DNA of 64,000 bases from JAHDFB01 sp964607315 (GCA_964607315.1 CAZSKA010000001.1:6934-70933); one strand, 5' to 3'; shown: positions 16,548-25,596, counted from the first letter of the stretch. Made by a program: numbers and translations. Notes: generated by a model not told the origin, from the letters alone.

Positions 16548-16571
16548 AGCCCTTCAATAAATTGAAGAGCT
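16542..16571 (-). terminator. Intrinsic terminator of rpmE
   Basis: Read on the minus strand, AGCTCTTCAAT pairs with ATTGAAGGGCT (one G-U pair) around TT, followed by seven T. It starts 23 nt after the rpmE stop. Confidence 0.85.
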
Positions 16572-16593
16572 CCATTTTTTCGTTTTGAAGTTT

Positions 16594-16878
16594 TTATTCA
16601 GCTGGTTCTGCAGGGTTAGCTGCTTTCTTCGAAAACTTAGCAAACTTCTTATTGAATTTATCAATTCGTCCTGCTGTATCTACAAACTTCATTTTTCCTG
16701 TAAAGAACGGGTGAGACTCAGACGAAATCTCTACTTTGATTAGTGGATACTCATTTCCATCTTCCCACTGTATAGTATCTTTAGTAGGTGTACATGACTT
16801 ACTTAAGAAAGTATGATCACAAGAAACGTCTTTGAACACTACTGTTCTGTACTCTTTAGGATGTATATCTTTTTGCAT
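16594..16878 (-). CDS. rpmE2: 50S ribosomal protein L31, type B
   Basis: A 94-residue ribosomal protein: MQKDIHPKEYRTVVFKDVSC opens it, with SSESHPFFTGKMKFVDTAGRIDKFNKKF as the diagnostic centre. The zinc ribbon Cys-x2-Cys of type A L31 is missing, which marks the zinc-independent C- type (type B). The C-terminal Lys/Ala/Pro tail is common in Bacteroidota. It has its own TAnnTTTG box and terminator. Confidence 0.95.
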   Translation of the reverse strand: MQKDIHPKEYRTVVFKDVSCDHTFLSKSCTPTKDTIQWEDGNEYPLIKVEISSESHPFFTGKMKFVDTAGRIDKFNKKFAKFSKKAANPAEPAE

Positions 16879-16919
16879 AACTTATCTCTTTAAATTATAT
16901 CGATTTTCCAAACGGACCG

Positions 16920-16927
16920 CAAATATA
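16920..16927 (-). promoter_or_regulatory. -7 box TATATTTG for rpmE2
   Basis: An exact TAnnTTTG match on the minus strand, 41 nt upstream of the L31 start codon. Confidence 0.55.
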
Positions 16928-17018
16928 GAGATAAAAGTTTAATAATCATTATTATATTTGATTATTTACTCTCAAAAAACCCATATTTTTACGCTATTCT
17001 TTTATAAAATTAACAAAA

Positions 17019-17420
17019 ATGAAAACTTCACCAGTGAAAAACAACTCTAAATTCAGCACAACTGATAAAAAACAACTTGGCGATCGAGGCGAAAACATTG
17101 CTGCCGACTACCTTAAAAGCATAGGTTACGAAATTCTAGAAAGAAATTACAGAGCGTCTTATGCTGAAGTAGATATCATTGCAAAAGATCAATCTTCTAT
17201 TGTATTCGTAGAAGTTAAAACAAGAACTTATGACTATTACGGTAGTCCGGAAGAGTTTGTTACTCGTCAAAAACAGAAGAACATGACCTTTGCTGCTGCT
17301 ATCTTCTGTGAAGATATTGATCATGAAGGAGAAATCCGATTTGATATTATGGCAATCATTTTACAGGGTAATACTCGAAATGTAAAACACATAAAAGACG
17401 CATTCTTCCCTGGATTATAA
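17019..17420 (+). CDS. YraN-family (UPF0102) endonuclease-like protein
   Basis: A 133-residue protein with the YraN core: GDRGENIAADYLKSIGYEILERNYRASYAEVDIIA, then IVFVEVKTRTYDYYGSPEEFVTRQKQKNM. Acidic residues in AEVDII and the E-x-K of VEVK form the metal site of the restriction-endonuclease-like fold. The cellular role is not established; links to DNA recombination or Holliday-junction processing have been suggested for the family. It has a short disordered N-terminal extension rich in Lys and Ser. Confidence 0.92.
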   Translation: MKTSPVKNNSKFSTTDKKQLGDRGENIAADYLKSIGYEILERNYRASYAEVDIIAKDQSSIVFVEVKTRTYDYYGSPEEFVTRQKQKNMTFAAAIFCEDIDHEGEIRFDIMAIILQGNTRNVKHIKDAFFPGL

Positions 17421-17504
17421 TTTTGTAGTTGTCAATTACTGTCATATAATAAAACTGGAATTATATTATCTGACTTTAAAAAAACTTAATTCACCATGAG
17501 ATGT

Positions 17505-17512
17505 TATATTTG
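17505..17512 (+). promoter_or_regulatory. -7 box TATATTTG for the NifU-like gene
   Basis: An exact TAnnTTTG match, 19 nt upstream of the ATG at 17532. Confidence 0.6.
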
Positions 17513-17531
17513 CACTATAAAATAAGAAAAA

Positions 17532-18140
17532 ATGGATACAGCTACTAAAAATCCGGTCATGTTATATACGGAACAAACACCGAATCCGGAAACGCTAAAA
17601 TATGTTTTGAATGTGAAGTTAATGGATGGTCTTGCTGATTTCCGTACTAAGGAGTCTGCAGAAGAATGGTCACCATTAGCAATCGCACTTTTTGACCTTC
17701 CTTACGTAAAAGGAGTTTACATTAATAACAACTATGTTACCGTTACGAAGGAATTCAATTTCCCTTGGGAAGATATCATGTTGAGATTAAAAGACTTTAT
17801 TAAATCTTATGTTGAATCTGGTAAAGAAATAATCAAAGAAGGATATCATAAAGCTCAAAAAGAAATAGAAGCAGAAACAAGAAAAACTGAATATACAGGT
17901 GAGGATGCTGAATTAGTGAATAAGATTGTAGAACTTATCGACAAATATGTAAAGCCTGCTGTAGAGATGGATGGTGGAAACATAGAGTTCAAGTCATTTA
18001 ATCAAGGAACAGTTTCAGTTATTCTACAAGGAGCATGTAGCGGCTGTCCTTCTTCTTCAGTTACGCTAAAAGCAGGTATTGAAGGAATGTTGAAAAGAAT
18101 GGTTCCTGAAGTAAAAGAAGTTGTTGCAGAAATGGGATAA
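17532..18140 (+). CDS. NifU-like Fe-S scaffold/carrier protein (Nfu)
   Basis: A 202-residue protein in two parts. The first 90 residues are the Nfu N-terminal domain (YTEQTPNPETLKYVLN ... LFDLPYVKGVYINNNYVTVTK). The last 80 residues are the NifU C-terminal domain (VKPAVEMDGGNIEFKSF and GACSGCPSSSVTLKAGIEGML) with the Cys-x2-Cys pair that binds a [4Fe-4S] cluster between two subunits. It delivers Fe-S clusters to client enzymes in the cytosol; QueG, encoded in this window, is an example of an Fe-S protein, though no specific link is shown. Confidence 0.94.
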   Translation: MDTATKNPVMLYTEQTPNPETLKYVLNVKLMDGLADFRTKESAEEWSPLAIALFDLPYVKGVYINNNYVTVTKEFNFPWEDIMLRLKDFIKSYVESGKEIIKEGYHKAQKEIEAETRKTEYTGEDAELVNKIVELIDKYVKPAVEMDGGNIEFKSFNQGTVSVILQGACSGCPSSSVTLKAGIEGMLKRMVPEVKEVVAEMG

Positions 18141-18170
18141 TTCTCCTTTTCTACCACTATAAAATATATG

Positions 18171-18212
18171 AAGCCAATAGTCCTTTGACAGGATTATTGG
18201 CTTTATTTTTTT
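18171..18212. terminator. Bidirectional terminator between nfu and the PhoD-like gene
   Basis: AAGCCAATAGTCC (18171-18183) pairs with GGATTATTGGCTT (18191-18203) around 7 nt, with a T-run on the + strand. The right arm touches the stop codon of the convergent PhoD-like gene (18203-18205). Confidence 0.8.
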
Positions 18213-19543
18213 GGATATTTTAACTCGGAAGCTCTAATCGTATATGACCATTGTTCCTCTCCTGAAGTATTATATATTGTCAGTGTTAAAACTCTATCTG
18301 TTCGTTTTCCTTCTACTTCTACTATCCCAAAATTCCGATCATAAAACGTTTTATCTTTGATCTGATTAGTATTTTTTTCATCTCTTGGTCGATGTGTACC
18401 TGAAGTTAGAGGTGAACAGGTAATATCTATCAATGGATAAGAATCTGCTCGATCCCATTTTGATATTTCTGTATGATGTCTATCTCCACTCATAAAAAGA
18501 ACGCCTTCTATTTCTTCCGCTGCAATTCGATCCAATAATTTTTGTCGGGCAGCAGGATAGGTTGCCATATTTTCATAAACAGCAGCGCTACTAATAACTT
18601 GACCTCCTATACATATGATTTTGAAAGGAGCTCTACTACTAGTTAGAGATTGAATTAACCAATCTAATTGTTCATCCCCAAGATATTTTTTATCCTTATC
18701 TTTTGATCGATTGGAGTCTCTAAAATACCGATCATCCATAAGAAAAAACTCTACATCATTCCATAAAAAATGACTAGTAATTCCACCGGCACCTGTTGCA
18801 TTAGTGTTCAAATTACCCCAGTAATCATTAAAAGCCTTTTCAGATTCTTTTTTATGCACATAAGATCTATCAGAATCATTTGGTCCATAGTCGTGATCAT
18901 CCCATATTGCATAATGATGAACACTACCAAGCAAAGGCTGTAAATCTGGCAATGAACGCGTATGACGATTTCTATGTCGAATCCCACGCTCCGTCAGAAA
19001 GTCAGGTTCTCTTAGATAAATATTATCTCCTAACCACAACATGAAGTCGGGATTTTTACTCCTTATATTTTCGAAAATCTCGTATTTACCGCCATATGGT
19101 TTATTTGGCCTATCGTCCTTCGGTTCATTCACATAAGTACAAGAACCAATTGCGAAGCTAAAAGGCGGCGGATCCATTCTCCACTGCCAAAGTTCTTGGA
19201 TCTTAAAAGTTAGCGGGTAAGGACGTTCTACATATTCATCATTGATATATAATTTATATTGGTATTCTCTTCCGTAATCAACTTCGTAGGGATAGAGTTT
19301 CACGATGTGGTCATTTTCGGCTGTTGCACGTACATTTTCTGTAAATTTTTCTTCTTCACCTTCTATGAAATAACCGATTTTGACATCTGCTTCTTTTTGG
19401 GTTTGAACCCAAATTAATGCTTCGCGATAGCCTGAGTAACCAACCATTGGCCCAGCCTGCAAAAGCGAATTTTGGGCGTAAGCCTCAGAACATGTCAAAA
19501 AGACTAATAGAAAGAGTGTAACATATTTCATCCGAGAATTCAT
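18203..19543 (-). CDS. PhoD-like alkaline phosphatase/phosphodiesterase, exported
   Basis: A 446-residue metallophosphoesterase of the PhoD/alkaline phosphatase D superfamily. The N terminus is a signal peptide; a start at MKYVTLFLLVFL is as likely as the annotated MNSRMKYV. An N-terminal Fibronectin-III-like domain precedes the catalytic domain with FAIGSCTYVNEP, DFMLWLGDNIYL, YAIWDDHDYGPNDSD, FLMDDRYFR and VLFMSGDRHHTEIS as metal-ligand motifs. These enzymes release phosphate from esters in the periplasm or outside the cell. Two copies of the dispersed palindrome lie within its first 50 codons. Confidence 0.9.
   Translation of the reverse strand: MNSRMKYVTLFLLVFLTCSEAYAQNSLLQAGPMVGYSGYREALIWVQTQKEADVKIGYFIEGEEEKFTENVRATAENDHIVKLYPYEVDYGREYQYKLYINDEYVERPYPLTFKIQELWQWRMDPPPFSFAIGSCTYVNEPKDDRPNKPYGGKYEIFENIRSKNPDFMLWLGDNIYLREPDFLTERGIRHRNRHTRSLPDLQPLLGSVHHYAIWDDHDYGPNDSDRSYVHKKESEKAFNDYWGNLNTNATGAGGITSHFLWNDVEFFLMDDRYFRDSNRSKDKDKKYLGDEQLDWLIQSLTSSRAPFKIICIGGQVISSAAVYENMATYPAARQKLLDRIAAEEIEGVLFMSGDRHHTEISKWDRADSYPLIDITCSPLTSGTHRPRDEKNTNQIKDKTFYDRNFGIVEVEGKRTDRVLTLTIYNTSGEEQWSYTIRASELKYPKK
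19396..19413. repeat. Dispersed palindrome copy with 8-bp arms
   Basis: TTTGGGTT and AACCCAAA pair perfectly around TG, inside the PhoD-like gene. A less perfect copy (TTTGGGC-GTAA-GCC) lies at 19471-19484 across the signal-peptide cleavage site, 58 bp away. Confidence 0.7.
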
Positions 19544-19638
19544 TTAATCAGGCATGAAAATAAGGAGATTTATAAACATTGTGATAAACAAGAATGTAAA
19601 CAATTTATTATTTCTTTGTAAGAAACAAGTACGGAAGC

Positions 19639-20436
19639 ATGATAGATCTAGAAAAGACCTGCAAAAAAGTTATTGAAATAGTAAATGAGACATCGGTATT
19701 TATAGCTGATAATTTTGGGAAAGTGAGTAGTGAACAAGTAGAAATAAAAGGGCATAACTCCCTTGTTTCTTATGTAGATAAAACAGCTGAAGAAATGCTA
19801 GTGAAAGGTCTTTCGAAGCTTATTCCAGGTAGTGGATTCGTAACAGAGGAAGATACGGAGGACATAAAAGAAGAATATACATGGATTATAGATCCACTTG
19901 ATGGAACGACTAATTTCTTGTATGATATTCCTCATTTCTCGGTAAGTGTGGCTTTAGAACATAAAGGGGAATTGGTATTAGGAATGATTGCAGATGTTAT
20001 GCGAAAGGAAAATTACTATGCGTGGAAGGATGGAGGAGCTTATCAGAATGGTAAGAAAATATCTGTAAGTAGCCGAAGCGACTTTGAGGATTGTATTATC
20101 GCAACAGGCTTTCCTTATGAGTCTTATTACGATAAAAAACCGTATTTTTCCATGATGAAATTTGTTATGAACGAAGCGAGAGGCCTTAGACGTTTTGGTT
20201 CAGCAGCTTTAGATATGGCATATGTGGCAAATGGTAGATTCGATGCTTTTTACGAAACGAGTTTGAATCCTTGGGATGTTGCTGGTGGAATAATTATCTG
20301 TAAAGAAGCAGGTGCAGTGGTGTCAGATTTTCAAGGAGGCGATAAGTATTTTACGGGTTCATCTACAATTGTTGCCAATTCATCAATTCATGAGATACTG
20401 GTTAGTCATACGAAAGATTACTTTGATTTCGGCTAG
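19639..20436 (+). CDS. suhB: Inositol monophosphatase family protein
   Basis: A 265-residue Mg2+-dependent phosphatase. Metal-binding motifs are visible in order: the Glu-Glu pair in VTEEDT, IIDPLDGTTNFLYDIPHFSVSVAL near residue 90, and NPWDVAGGIIICKEAGAVVSD near residue 215. It probably hydrolyses inositol-1-phosphate or a related sugar phosphate; members of this family are hard to separate by substrate, so the suhB name is by family only. It is divergently placed from the PhoD-like gene. Confidence 0.92.
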   Translation: MIDLEKTCKKVIEIVNETSVFIADNFGKVSSEQVEIKGHNSLVSYVDKTAEEMLVKGLSKLIPGSGFVTEEDTEDIKEEYTWIIDPLDGTTNFLYDIPHFSVSVALEHKGELVLGMIADVMRKENYYAWKDGGAYQNGKKISVSSRSDFEDCIIATGFPYESYYDKKPYFSMMKFVMNEARGLRRFGSAALDMAYVANGRFDAFYETSLNPWDVAGGIIICKEAGAVVSDFQGGDKYFTGSSTIVANSSIHEILVSHTKDYFDFG

Positions 20437-20450
20437 TTTCATTTTTCTTT

Positions 20451-20467
20451 TTTGGGTTTAATCCAAA
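20451..20467. repeat. Dispersed palindrome copy (intergenic)
   Basis: TTTGGGTT and ATCCAAA arms with one mismatch, preceded by a T-run. It lies between the inositol phosphatase gene and the T9SS cargo gene. Confidence 0.55.
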
Positions 20468-20513
20468 GAAGTTATAAAGTTAAATTGGTATAGAACCTCA
20501 AAAAATATATAAT

Positions 20514-23042
20514 ATGAAATCCTATTATTTTCTATTTGCATTACTTCTAACGATTGCTTGTACTAGCACTGAAAAGGAGAATCAAGCAATTAGACATTTG
20601 GAAAAATTCGATCAAAAACACGAACCTTACGATCAAGATGATTTGATGCTTTTTGGTCCAAATGCAAGTGAACAAGATTTTGAATTTTACTTAAAGTCTT
20701 CAGAGATTGCAAAGAAAGAATCATTAAAAAAAAATGATGTATTTGTCGATCCGTGGGTACAAGAAGGCCCGAATAATTTAGGAGGAAGAGTGAATGCTGT
20801 AACGGTTGATCCCAATAATCAAAATATTATCTATGCGGGTTTTGCTAGAGGAGGTTTATGGAAAACAATTGATAATGGAGAAAATTGGTTTCCATTATGG
20901 AACGATCAAATAACACAGGCAGTAAGTGCTGTTGCAATCCATCCTGATGATTCCAATATCATTTTTGCTGGAAGTGGAGACATCAATATTTCAGGTAACG
21001 TGTATATGGGTAATGGCCTGTTCAAATCAGAAAATGGAGGAGAAACATGGACAAATATTGGTTTAGAAAACACGAGGGTTATAGGGAAGATTTTGATTAA
21101 TCCAGAGAATCCAGATGAAATCTTAGTTGCTACTATGGGAAACATACGCATAGAAAATAGCGACAGAGGGGTTTACAAAACTACTGATGGAGGGGTGACC
21201 TGGACGAATGTTTTGTTTGTAGCAGAAGATACAGGTGTACATGATATTGTGTTTCACCCAGAAAACCCTTCGAATATTTTAGCGGCATCTTGGACGAGAA
21301 TACGAACGGCAAAATCTAGTTCTGTATCTAGTGAAAATTGCAGGGTTTATTTGTCAGAAGATTTTGGAGAAACATGGACCGTTTCAGATATTAACATTCC
21401 AAATGTAGTAGGTAGACCAGCGATTACATACAAACATGATGATCCGCAAGTCGCATACGCTATGATGATGAATAGTTCCAGTAGATATATTTCTTTACAT
21501 AGATCAATAGATGCGGGTAAAAATTGGGAAATGATTGATAGTACTAATGAAAACACTCCGCTAATGATGGGGGGATTTGGTTGGTTTTTTGGTAGAATAG
21601 GAGCTTTTGCAGATCCATTTACGGGTACAGAAAAAGTATATTTATGTGGTGTGGATTTATGGTCTTTTAATGATTCTATAGGTGAATGGGAGATGGAAAC
21701 ACCACCTTGGTTTGAATTTGATGTATTTGCTGACAAGCACAGTATTAATGCAATGGCAGATGGTAGTTTATTGTTAGGAACAGATGGGGGATTATATAGA
21801 AAAGAAGTAGGAAATTTAGAATGGGATGATATAGAGAACATTCCAAATAATAAGTTTTATAGAGTGGAAACTTCGCCACATGAGCCAGGAGTATATTATG
21901 GAGGCATGCAAGATAATGGCTCGTCTGCAGGTAATGCAGATTTGATAGATGATTGGCCTAGACTTTTTGGGGGTGATGGTTTTCAGGTTCGATTTAATCC
22001 ACAACAACCAGATGTTACATATTATGAAACACAGAATGGAAGGATATGGTATACGGCTCCTAATTCTAGTACGCAATTAAATTTCCAAGATTTATCTGGA
22101 GATAGAAGAAACTGGGATATGCAATATCTTCTTAGTCCTCATAATCCTGATATTATTTACACGGGAACTCATCGTGCGGTAAAATTTGATGTAAGTCAGC
22201 TGAATGTAATAGAGGTAGAAGCAGTTAGTCCTTCTTTAACGGATTCTGTAGAATTTATTTCTTCTTTTCACACGATTACAGCATTAGATGAATCACCTCT
22301 AGTGGAAGGACTATTGTATTATGGTACAGCAGACGGTAATATTTGGAGAAGACTTGATGGAGTTTGGGAACAAATTAATAATGGTATAGAAAAGTATTAT
22401 GTAACTTCTATCAAAGCATCTCCTAGCCAAGATAATACAGTATATGTAACATTAAGTAATTATAGAGCGGACGATAATTCACCTAGAATTTATCGATCTA
22501 CAGATAATGGAGATACATGGGAACCTCTACATAATGGATTGCCAAGTGGAGCTGTAAATGACGTGGTAATTTTCGAAGAACTACAGGATAAGTTATTATT
22601 TGCTGCAACGAATATAGGAGTTTATGGAAGTATAGATGCAGGGGAAACCTGGGAAAGAGTTGGTGCGAATATGCCTTATATTCCGGTGCGAGATATGGCA
22701 TTTAATATGTTTGAAAATAAATTGGTTGCAGGAACATATGGTCGATCGATTAATACCTATGATTTTACAAATGCACTTAACCAAATAGATCCTACTTCAA
22801 CATATAATTCAGAATATGTTGATGTAAAAGTTTACCCAAATCCATTTGTTGAGTATATGGTGATAGAAACACAAGCGAATGTTTCAAAGATGGAATTATA
22901 TAATGTAGAAGGGAGAAAAATATGGGAAAGAAATTTTGCAACGAATATCAACTTAGAAGGATTAAATAAGGGAATTTATTTTATAAGTTTGAAGAATGAA
23001 AGAGGAGAAGTAATTGCAATGGAGCGGATAGTGAAGGGGTGA
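20514..23042 (+). CDS. Sortilin/BNR-repeat exported protein with T9SS type A sorting domain
   Basis: An 842-residue secreted protein. The N terminus is a hydrophobic signal ending in a possible lipobox (TIACTS). The body is a beta-propeller of BNR/VPS10-like repeats with recurring asp-box variants such as SENGGETWTNIG, TTDGGVTWTNV, SEDFGETWTVS, STDNGDTWEPL and SIDAGETWERVG. The last 75 residues are a typical Por secretion (T9SS type A) sorting domain: YPNPFVEYMVIETQANVSKMELYNVEGRKIWER ... GLNKGIYFISLKNERGE. It should be carried across the outer membrane by the type IX system and anchored or released. Related proteins are annotated as glycosyl hydrolases, but no catalytic residues are evident. 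Confidence 0.9.
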   Translation: MKSYYFLFALLLTIACTSTEKENQAIRHLEKFDQKHEPYDQDDLMLFGPNASEQDFEFYLKSSEIAKKESLKKNDVFVDPWVQEGPNNLGGRVNAVTVDPNNQNIIYAGFARGGLWKTIDNGENWFPLWNDQITQAVSAVAIHPDDSNIIFAGSGDINISGNVYMGNGLFKSENGGETWTNIGLENTRVIGKILINPENPDEILVATMGNIRIENSDRGVYKTTDGGVTWTNVLFVAEDTGVHDIVFHPENPSNILAASWTRIRTAKSSSVSSENCRVYLSEDFGETWTVSDINIPNVVGRPAITYKHDDPQVAYAMMMNSSSRYISLHRSIDAGKNWEMIDSTNENTPLMMGGFGWFFGRIGAFADPFTGTEKVYLCGVDLWSFNDSIGEWEMETPPWFEFDVFADKHSINAMADGSLLLGTDGGLYRKEVGNLEWDDIENIPNNKFYRVETSPHEPGVYYGGMQDNGSSAGNADLIDDWPRLFGGDGFQVRFNPQQPDVTYYETQNGRIWYTAPNSSTQLNFQDLSGDRRNWDMQYLLSPHNPDIIYTGTHRAVKFDVSQLNVIEVEAVSPSLTDSVEFISSFHTITALDESPLVEGLLYYGTADGNIWRRLDGVWEQINNGIEKYYVTSIKASPSQDNTVYVTLSNYRADDNSPRIYRSTDNGDTWEPLHNGLPSGAVNDVVIFEELQDKLLFAATNIGVYGSIDAGETWERVGANMPYIPVRDMAFNMFENKLVAGTYGRSINTYDFTNALNQIDPTSTYNSEYVDVKVYPNPFVEYMVIETQANVSKMELYNVEGRKIWERNFATNINLEGLNKGIYFISLKNERGEVIAMERIVKG

Positions 23043-23116
23043 TTTGAAACGTGGGATTGCATTGTACAACATCTAGCTAACTGGAATCAGCCTGCGCCAA
23101 AACTTTAACAAAACAT

Positions 23117-23527
23117 ATGAACAACGATATATTATACGACATTATAAAAAGTACCGCTGAAGAAATTGAAGGGCAAAGCGGTAATTGGAAGTTTGTAATT
23201 AATTCAGTAATGTTTTTTTGCATTACAGATAAATTTCATAATCGGATGAGAATAATAGCGCCGATTAATAGCATGGATAATATTTCCAATGATCAAATTA
23301 ATAGATGTATGAAAGCTAATTTTCATACGGCCTTAGATGCACGTTATTGTATTTCTGACAATCATTTATGGGCAGCATTTATTCATCCATTGGAAGAGTT
23401 AAGCCGAGAACAAGTTAAGAGTGCATTGTCTCAAGTGTTTTCTTGTGTCGCAACTTTTGGTAAACAATATTCAAGTGGACATCTGATTTTTCCTACAGAT
23501 GAAGATAGAAAGTCAATGGATAATTAA
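23117..23527 (+). CDS. YbjN-like/T3SS-chaperone-fold protein
   Basis: A 136-residue soluble protein with the pattern of the YbjN/CesT peptide-binding chaperone fold: alternating strands WKFVINSVMFFCITDKFHNRMRIIAPI, a helix ISNDQINRCMKANFHTALDARYCIS, strand HLWAAFIHPL and the final helix SREQVKSALSQVFSCVATFG. The similarity is at fold level only, and no molecular partner is known. It opens a short + strand accessory run, followed 30 nt later by a dioxygenase-like gene. Confidence 0.6.
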   Translation: MNNDILYDIIKSTAEEIEGQSGNWKFVINSVMFFCITDKFHNRMRIIAPINSMDNISNDQINRCMKANFHTALDARYCISDNHLWAAFIHPLEELSREQVKSALSQVFSCVATFGKQYSSGHLIFPTDEDRKSMDN

Positions 23528-23557
23528 ATTATAGACTAATCTAAATTTAGAATATCT

Positions 23558-24235
23558 ATGCTAGCTGAATTAGATCAAAATGGATTTTTAATTAAAGAGA
23601 ATATTTATTCTGAAGAAGAAGTAATTAAACTTATCGATTTAATTAATCAAGAAGAATTAGAATATCAGTTTGGTATAAGAGAATTCTTGATTAACAGACC
23701 TCATATCACAGAGAAAGTATTTAATCCTAATTTAATTCAACTAATAAAACAGATTTCTCCAAATTGCCAAAAGGCAATTAAATCCATCTATTTCAATAAG
23801 CCACCAAACGCTAATTGGATAGTAAATTGGCACCAGGATCTTACTATTAACTTAATAAATAAAGATGAAATAAAAGGCTATAAAAATTGGCGCGAAACGA
23901 AAGACCGTGTCGTAGTCCAACCACCAATACAAATTTTAGAAAATATATTTACAATTAGAATTCATCTCGATGATTGTACTATTCAAAATGGAGCTCTTCG
24001 TGTCATAAAAGGATCTCATAAGAATGGAATTATTGATATGAAAGAGGGAAAAGAAAATAATGAAATAGACATTTGTGAAGTAGATAAAGGAGGTGTTTTA
24101 ATAATGAGACCTCTAATCTTACACTCTTCAAAAAGAACAGAGAATAACCAAAATCGAAGAGTTATTCATATAGAATTTACTTCCTCAAAATTACCTGAAA
24201 ATCTTAAATGGAAAGAAAAAGTTAGTTGGAATTAG
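23558..24235 (+). CDS. Phytanoyl-CoA dioxygenase family (PhyH) Fe(II)/2-oxoglutarate enzyme
   Basis: A 225-residue non-haem iron oxygenase. The opening DQNGFLIKENIYSEEEVIKL is typical of PhyH. The iron-binding triad appears as His-x-Asp in WHQDLTI and a distal His in RPLILHSS, followed by an Arg for 2-oxoglutarate in NRRVIHIEFT. The segment DDCTIQNGALRVIKGSHKNG is the family's conserved loop. Such enzymes hydroxylate small molecules; the substrate here cannot be deduced. It lies between a YbjN-like gene and a DUF6090 gene with no evident pathway context. Confidence 0.88.
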   Translation: MLAELDQNGFLIKENIYSEEEVIKLIDLINQEELEYQFGIREFLINRPHITEKVFNPNLIQLIKQISPNCQKAIKSIYFNKPPNANWIVNWHQDLTINLINKDEIKGYKNWRETKDRVVVQPPIQILENIFTIRIHLDDCTIQNGALRVIKGSHKNGIIDMKEGKENNEIDICEVDKGGVLIMRPLILHSSKRTENNQNRRVIHIEFTSSKLPENLKWKEKVSWN

Positions 24236-24302
24236 AATCTGTAGTTAAAGTTAATTTTCTTATTTTTCATCAATTTTATATATAGTATTAACAAAATAGT
24301 AG

Positions 24303-25298
24303 ATGGTTCGAATATTTGGCAAAAAACGATTAGGCTTAATAAATGGAAAACGACTGAGAAAGTATCTGCTTTATGCTATAGGTGAAATTCTTTTGGTTGT
24401 TATAGGTATTTTATTGGCATTGTATATTAATAATAAAAATCAAGAAGTCAAAGTTGAGAAGAAAATGGAAATTTTGTTAGATGAAGTTATTAACGATTTA
24501 AGCCTATTTATTAAAATGTCAAAAAACCAACTTGATTTTTACTCCAATAAAAAGGAAATTCTGTTGTTGATAATTAACAAGCAACTGACATATGAAGATT
24601 ATGTTAACAACAAGTACCCTAATATGACTACAGCAACGACTTGGTATTCAGGAGGGAGTAGAAGAAAAATAGCATATAATAATCTAATTAATGAAATCAA
24701 TTCAGTACCAGTTAAATATAGTTCAATTGTAAACCAATTGGGTTCTTTTTATGATAATCCATTTAATGAAAAATATATTGAGTTAATTGAGAATATATCT
24801 ATCGAAAATGAAAGAAAACTTGTAGATAATTATTCTTGGTATTCTTATTTTGATCGCGAAAAAGAAAATGTTGAAAAAATTAATTATTTGCTAAATGACC
24901 CGTTATATAAAAATGAAGTAGTTTATTATTATCAATTAGTTAATCATCATTGTGGATTTATATTAAAAGACTTGTTATTAGCACAGAATATTTTTGAAAA
25001 AATTCATGAAATAAAAGATATACCAATTGATTCATCCCTAATAAATGTTGAATTTGATGACCAAGAAGAATTAATGGGAAAATGGATTAGTCCTGAATTT
25101 GTCGATTCTTATATTGAAGTTATCTTGGTTGATAAAGTAATAACTTATAGGACAAGTCGGGATACTACCGGTTATCCATTGTATCCTATTTCTAGTTCAA
25201 AATTAATTGATGATGATACTACATTCTGGAAATTAGAAAAATCAGATTCAACAAGTACCTTAAAGATTAGCACGGCAACATATATAAAAGCAAACTAA
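24303..25298 (+). CDS. DUF6090-family membrane-anchored protein
   Basis: A 331-residue protein with the DUF6090 N-terminal signature KYLLYAIGEILLVVIGILLALYINNKNQE, a single membrane helix next to a basic stretch. The rest is an Asn/Lys/Glu-rich, mostly helical periplasmic or cytosolic part, ending in a small beta-rich domain (GKWISPEFVDSYIEVILVDKVITYRT) that looks lipocalin-like. The family is abundant in marine Bacteroidota, often in several copies, and its function is unknown. The gene appears more AT-rich than its neighbours. Confidence 0.8.
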   Translation: MVRIFGKKRLGLINGKRLRKYLLYAIGEILLVVIGILLALYINNKNQEVKVEKKMEILLDEVINDLSLFIKMSKNQLDFYSNKKEILLLIINKQLTYEDYVNNKYPNMTTATTWYSGGSRRKIAYNNLINEINSVPVKYSSIVNQLGSFYDNPFNEKYIELIENISIENERKLVDNYSWYSYFDREKENVEKINYLLNDPLYKNEVVYYYQLVNHHCGFILKDLLLAQNIFEKIHEIKDIPIDSSLINVEFDDQEELMGKWISPEFVDSYIEVILVDKVITYRTSRDTTGYPLYPISSSKLIDDDTTFWKLEKSDSTSTLKISTATYIKAN

Positions 25299-25299
25299 A

Positions 25300-25596
25300 T
25301 TAATTTTGATTTATTGTTTCCAATGTTATCGTGTCAACTAATCTGCCTGGTCGGTCAGGTCTTGATGGCATAATTTCAGATTCGCCATTCATTTTTGCAA
25401 CTAGAAAATACATAATGGAATCTACTTCAACAGTGATTTCCTCCATCAAGTCTTTTTTGCATCTCTTTTCTTTGCGCTTCTCGTATTGCTTTATTTTTTT
25501 ATCTAATTCACCATTGACAAAATTTTGTCTAGGCTTTTCTTTTTTAATACAAGAAAACAAACAGAATATTAATATGACTAAATATAGATTTTTCAT
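25300..25596 (-). CDS. Small lipoprotein, unknown (LptB operon, gene 4)
   Basis: A 98-residue predicted lipoprotein: MKNLYLVILIFCLFSC gives a lipobox F-S-C, followed by a highly basic region (KKEKPRQN ... KKIKQYEKRKEKRCKKD) and an acidic strand-forming tail. Its start overlaps the stop of the preceding lipoprotein gene by 4 nt. An opposing + strand open frame (25331-25723) has no signal or family and is treated as a shadow. No family is recognised. The operon context suggests a cell-envelope role. Confidence 0.65.
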   Translation of the reverse strand: MKNLYLVILIFCLFSCIKKEKPRQNFVNGELDKKIKQYEKRKEKRCKKDLMEEITVEVDSIMYFLVAKMNGESEIMPSRPDRPGRLVDTITLETINQN

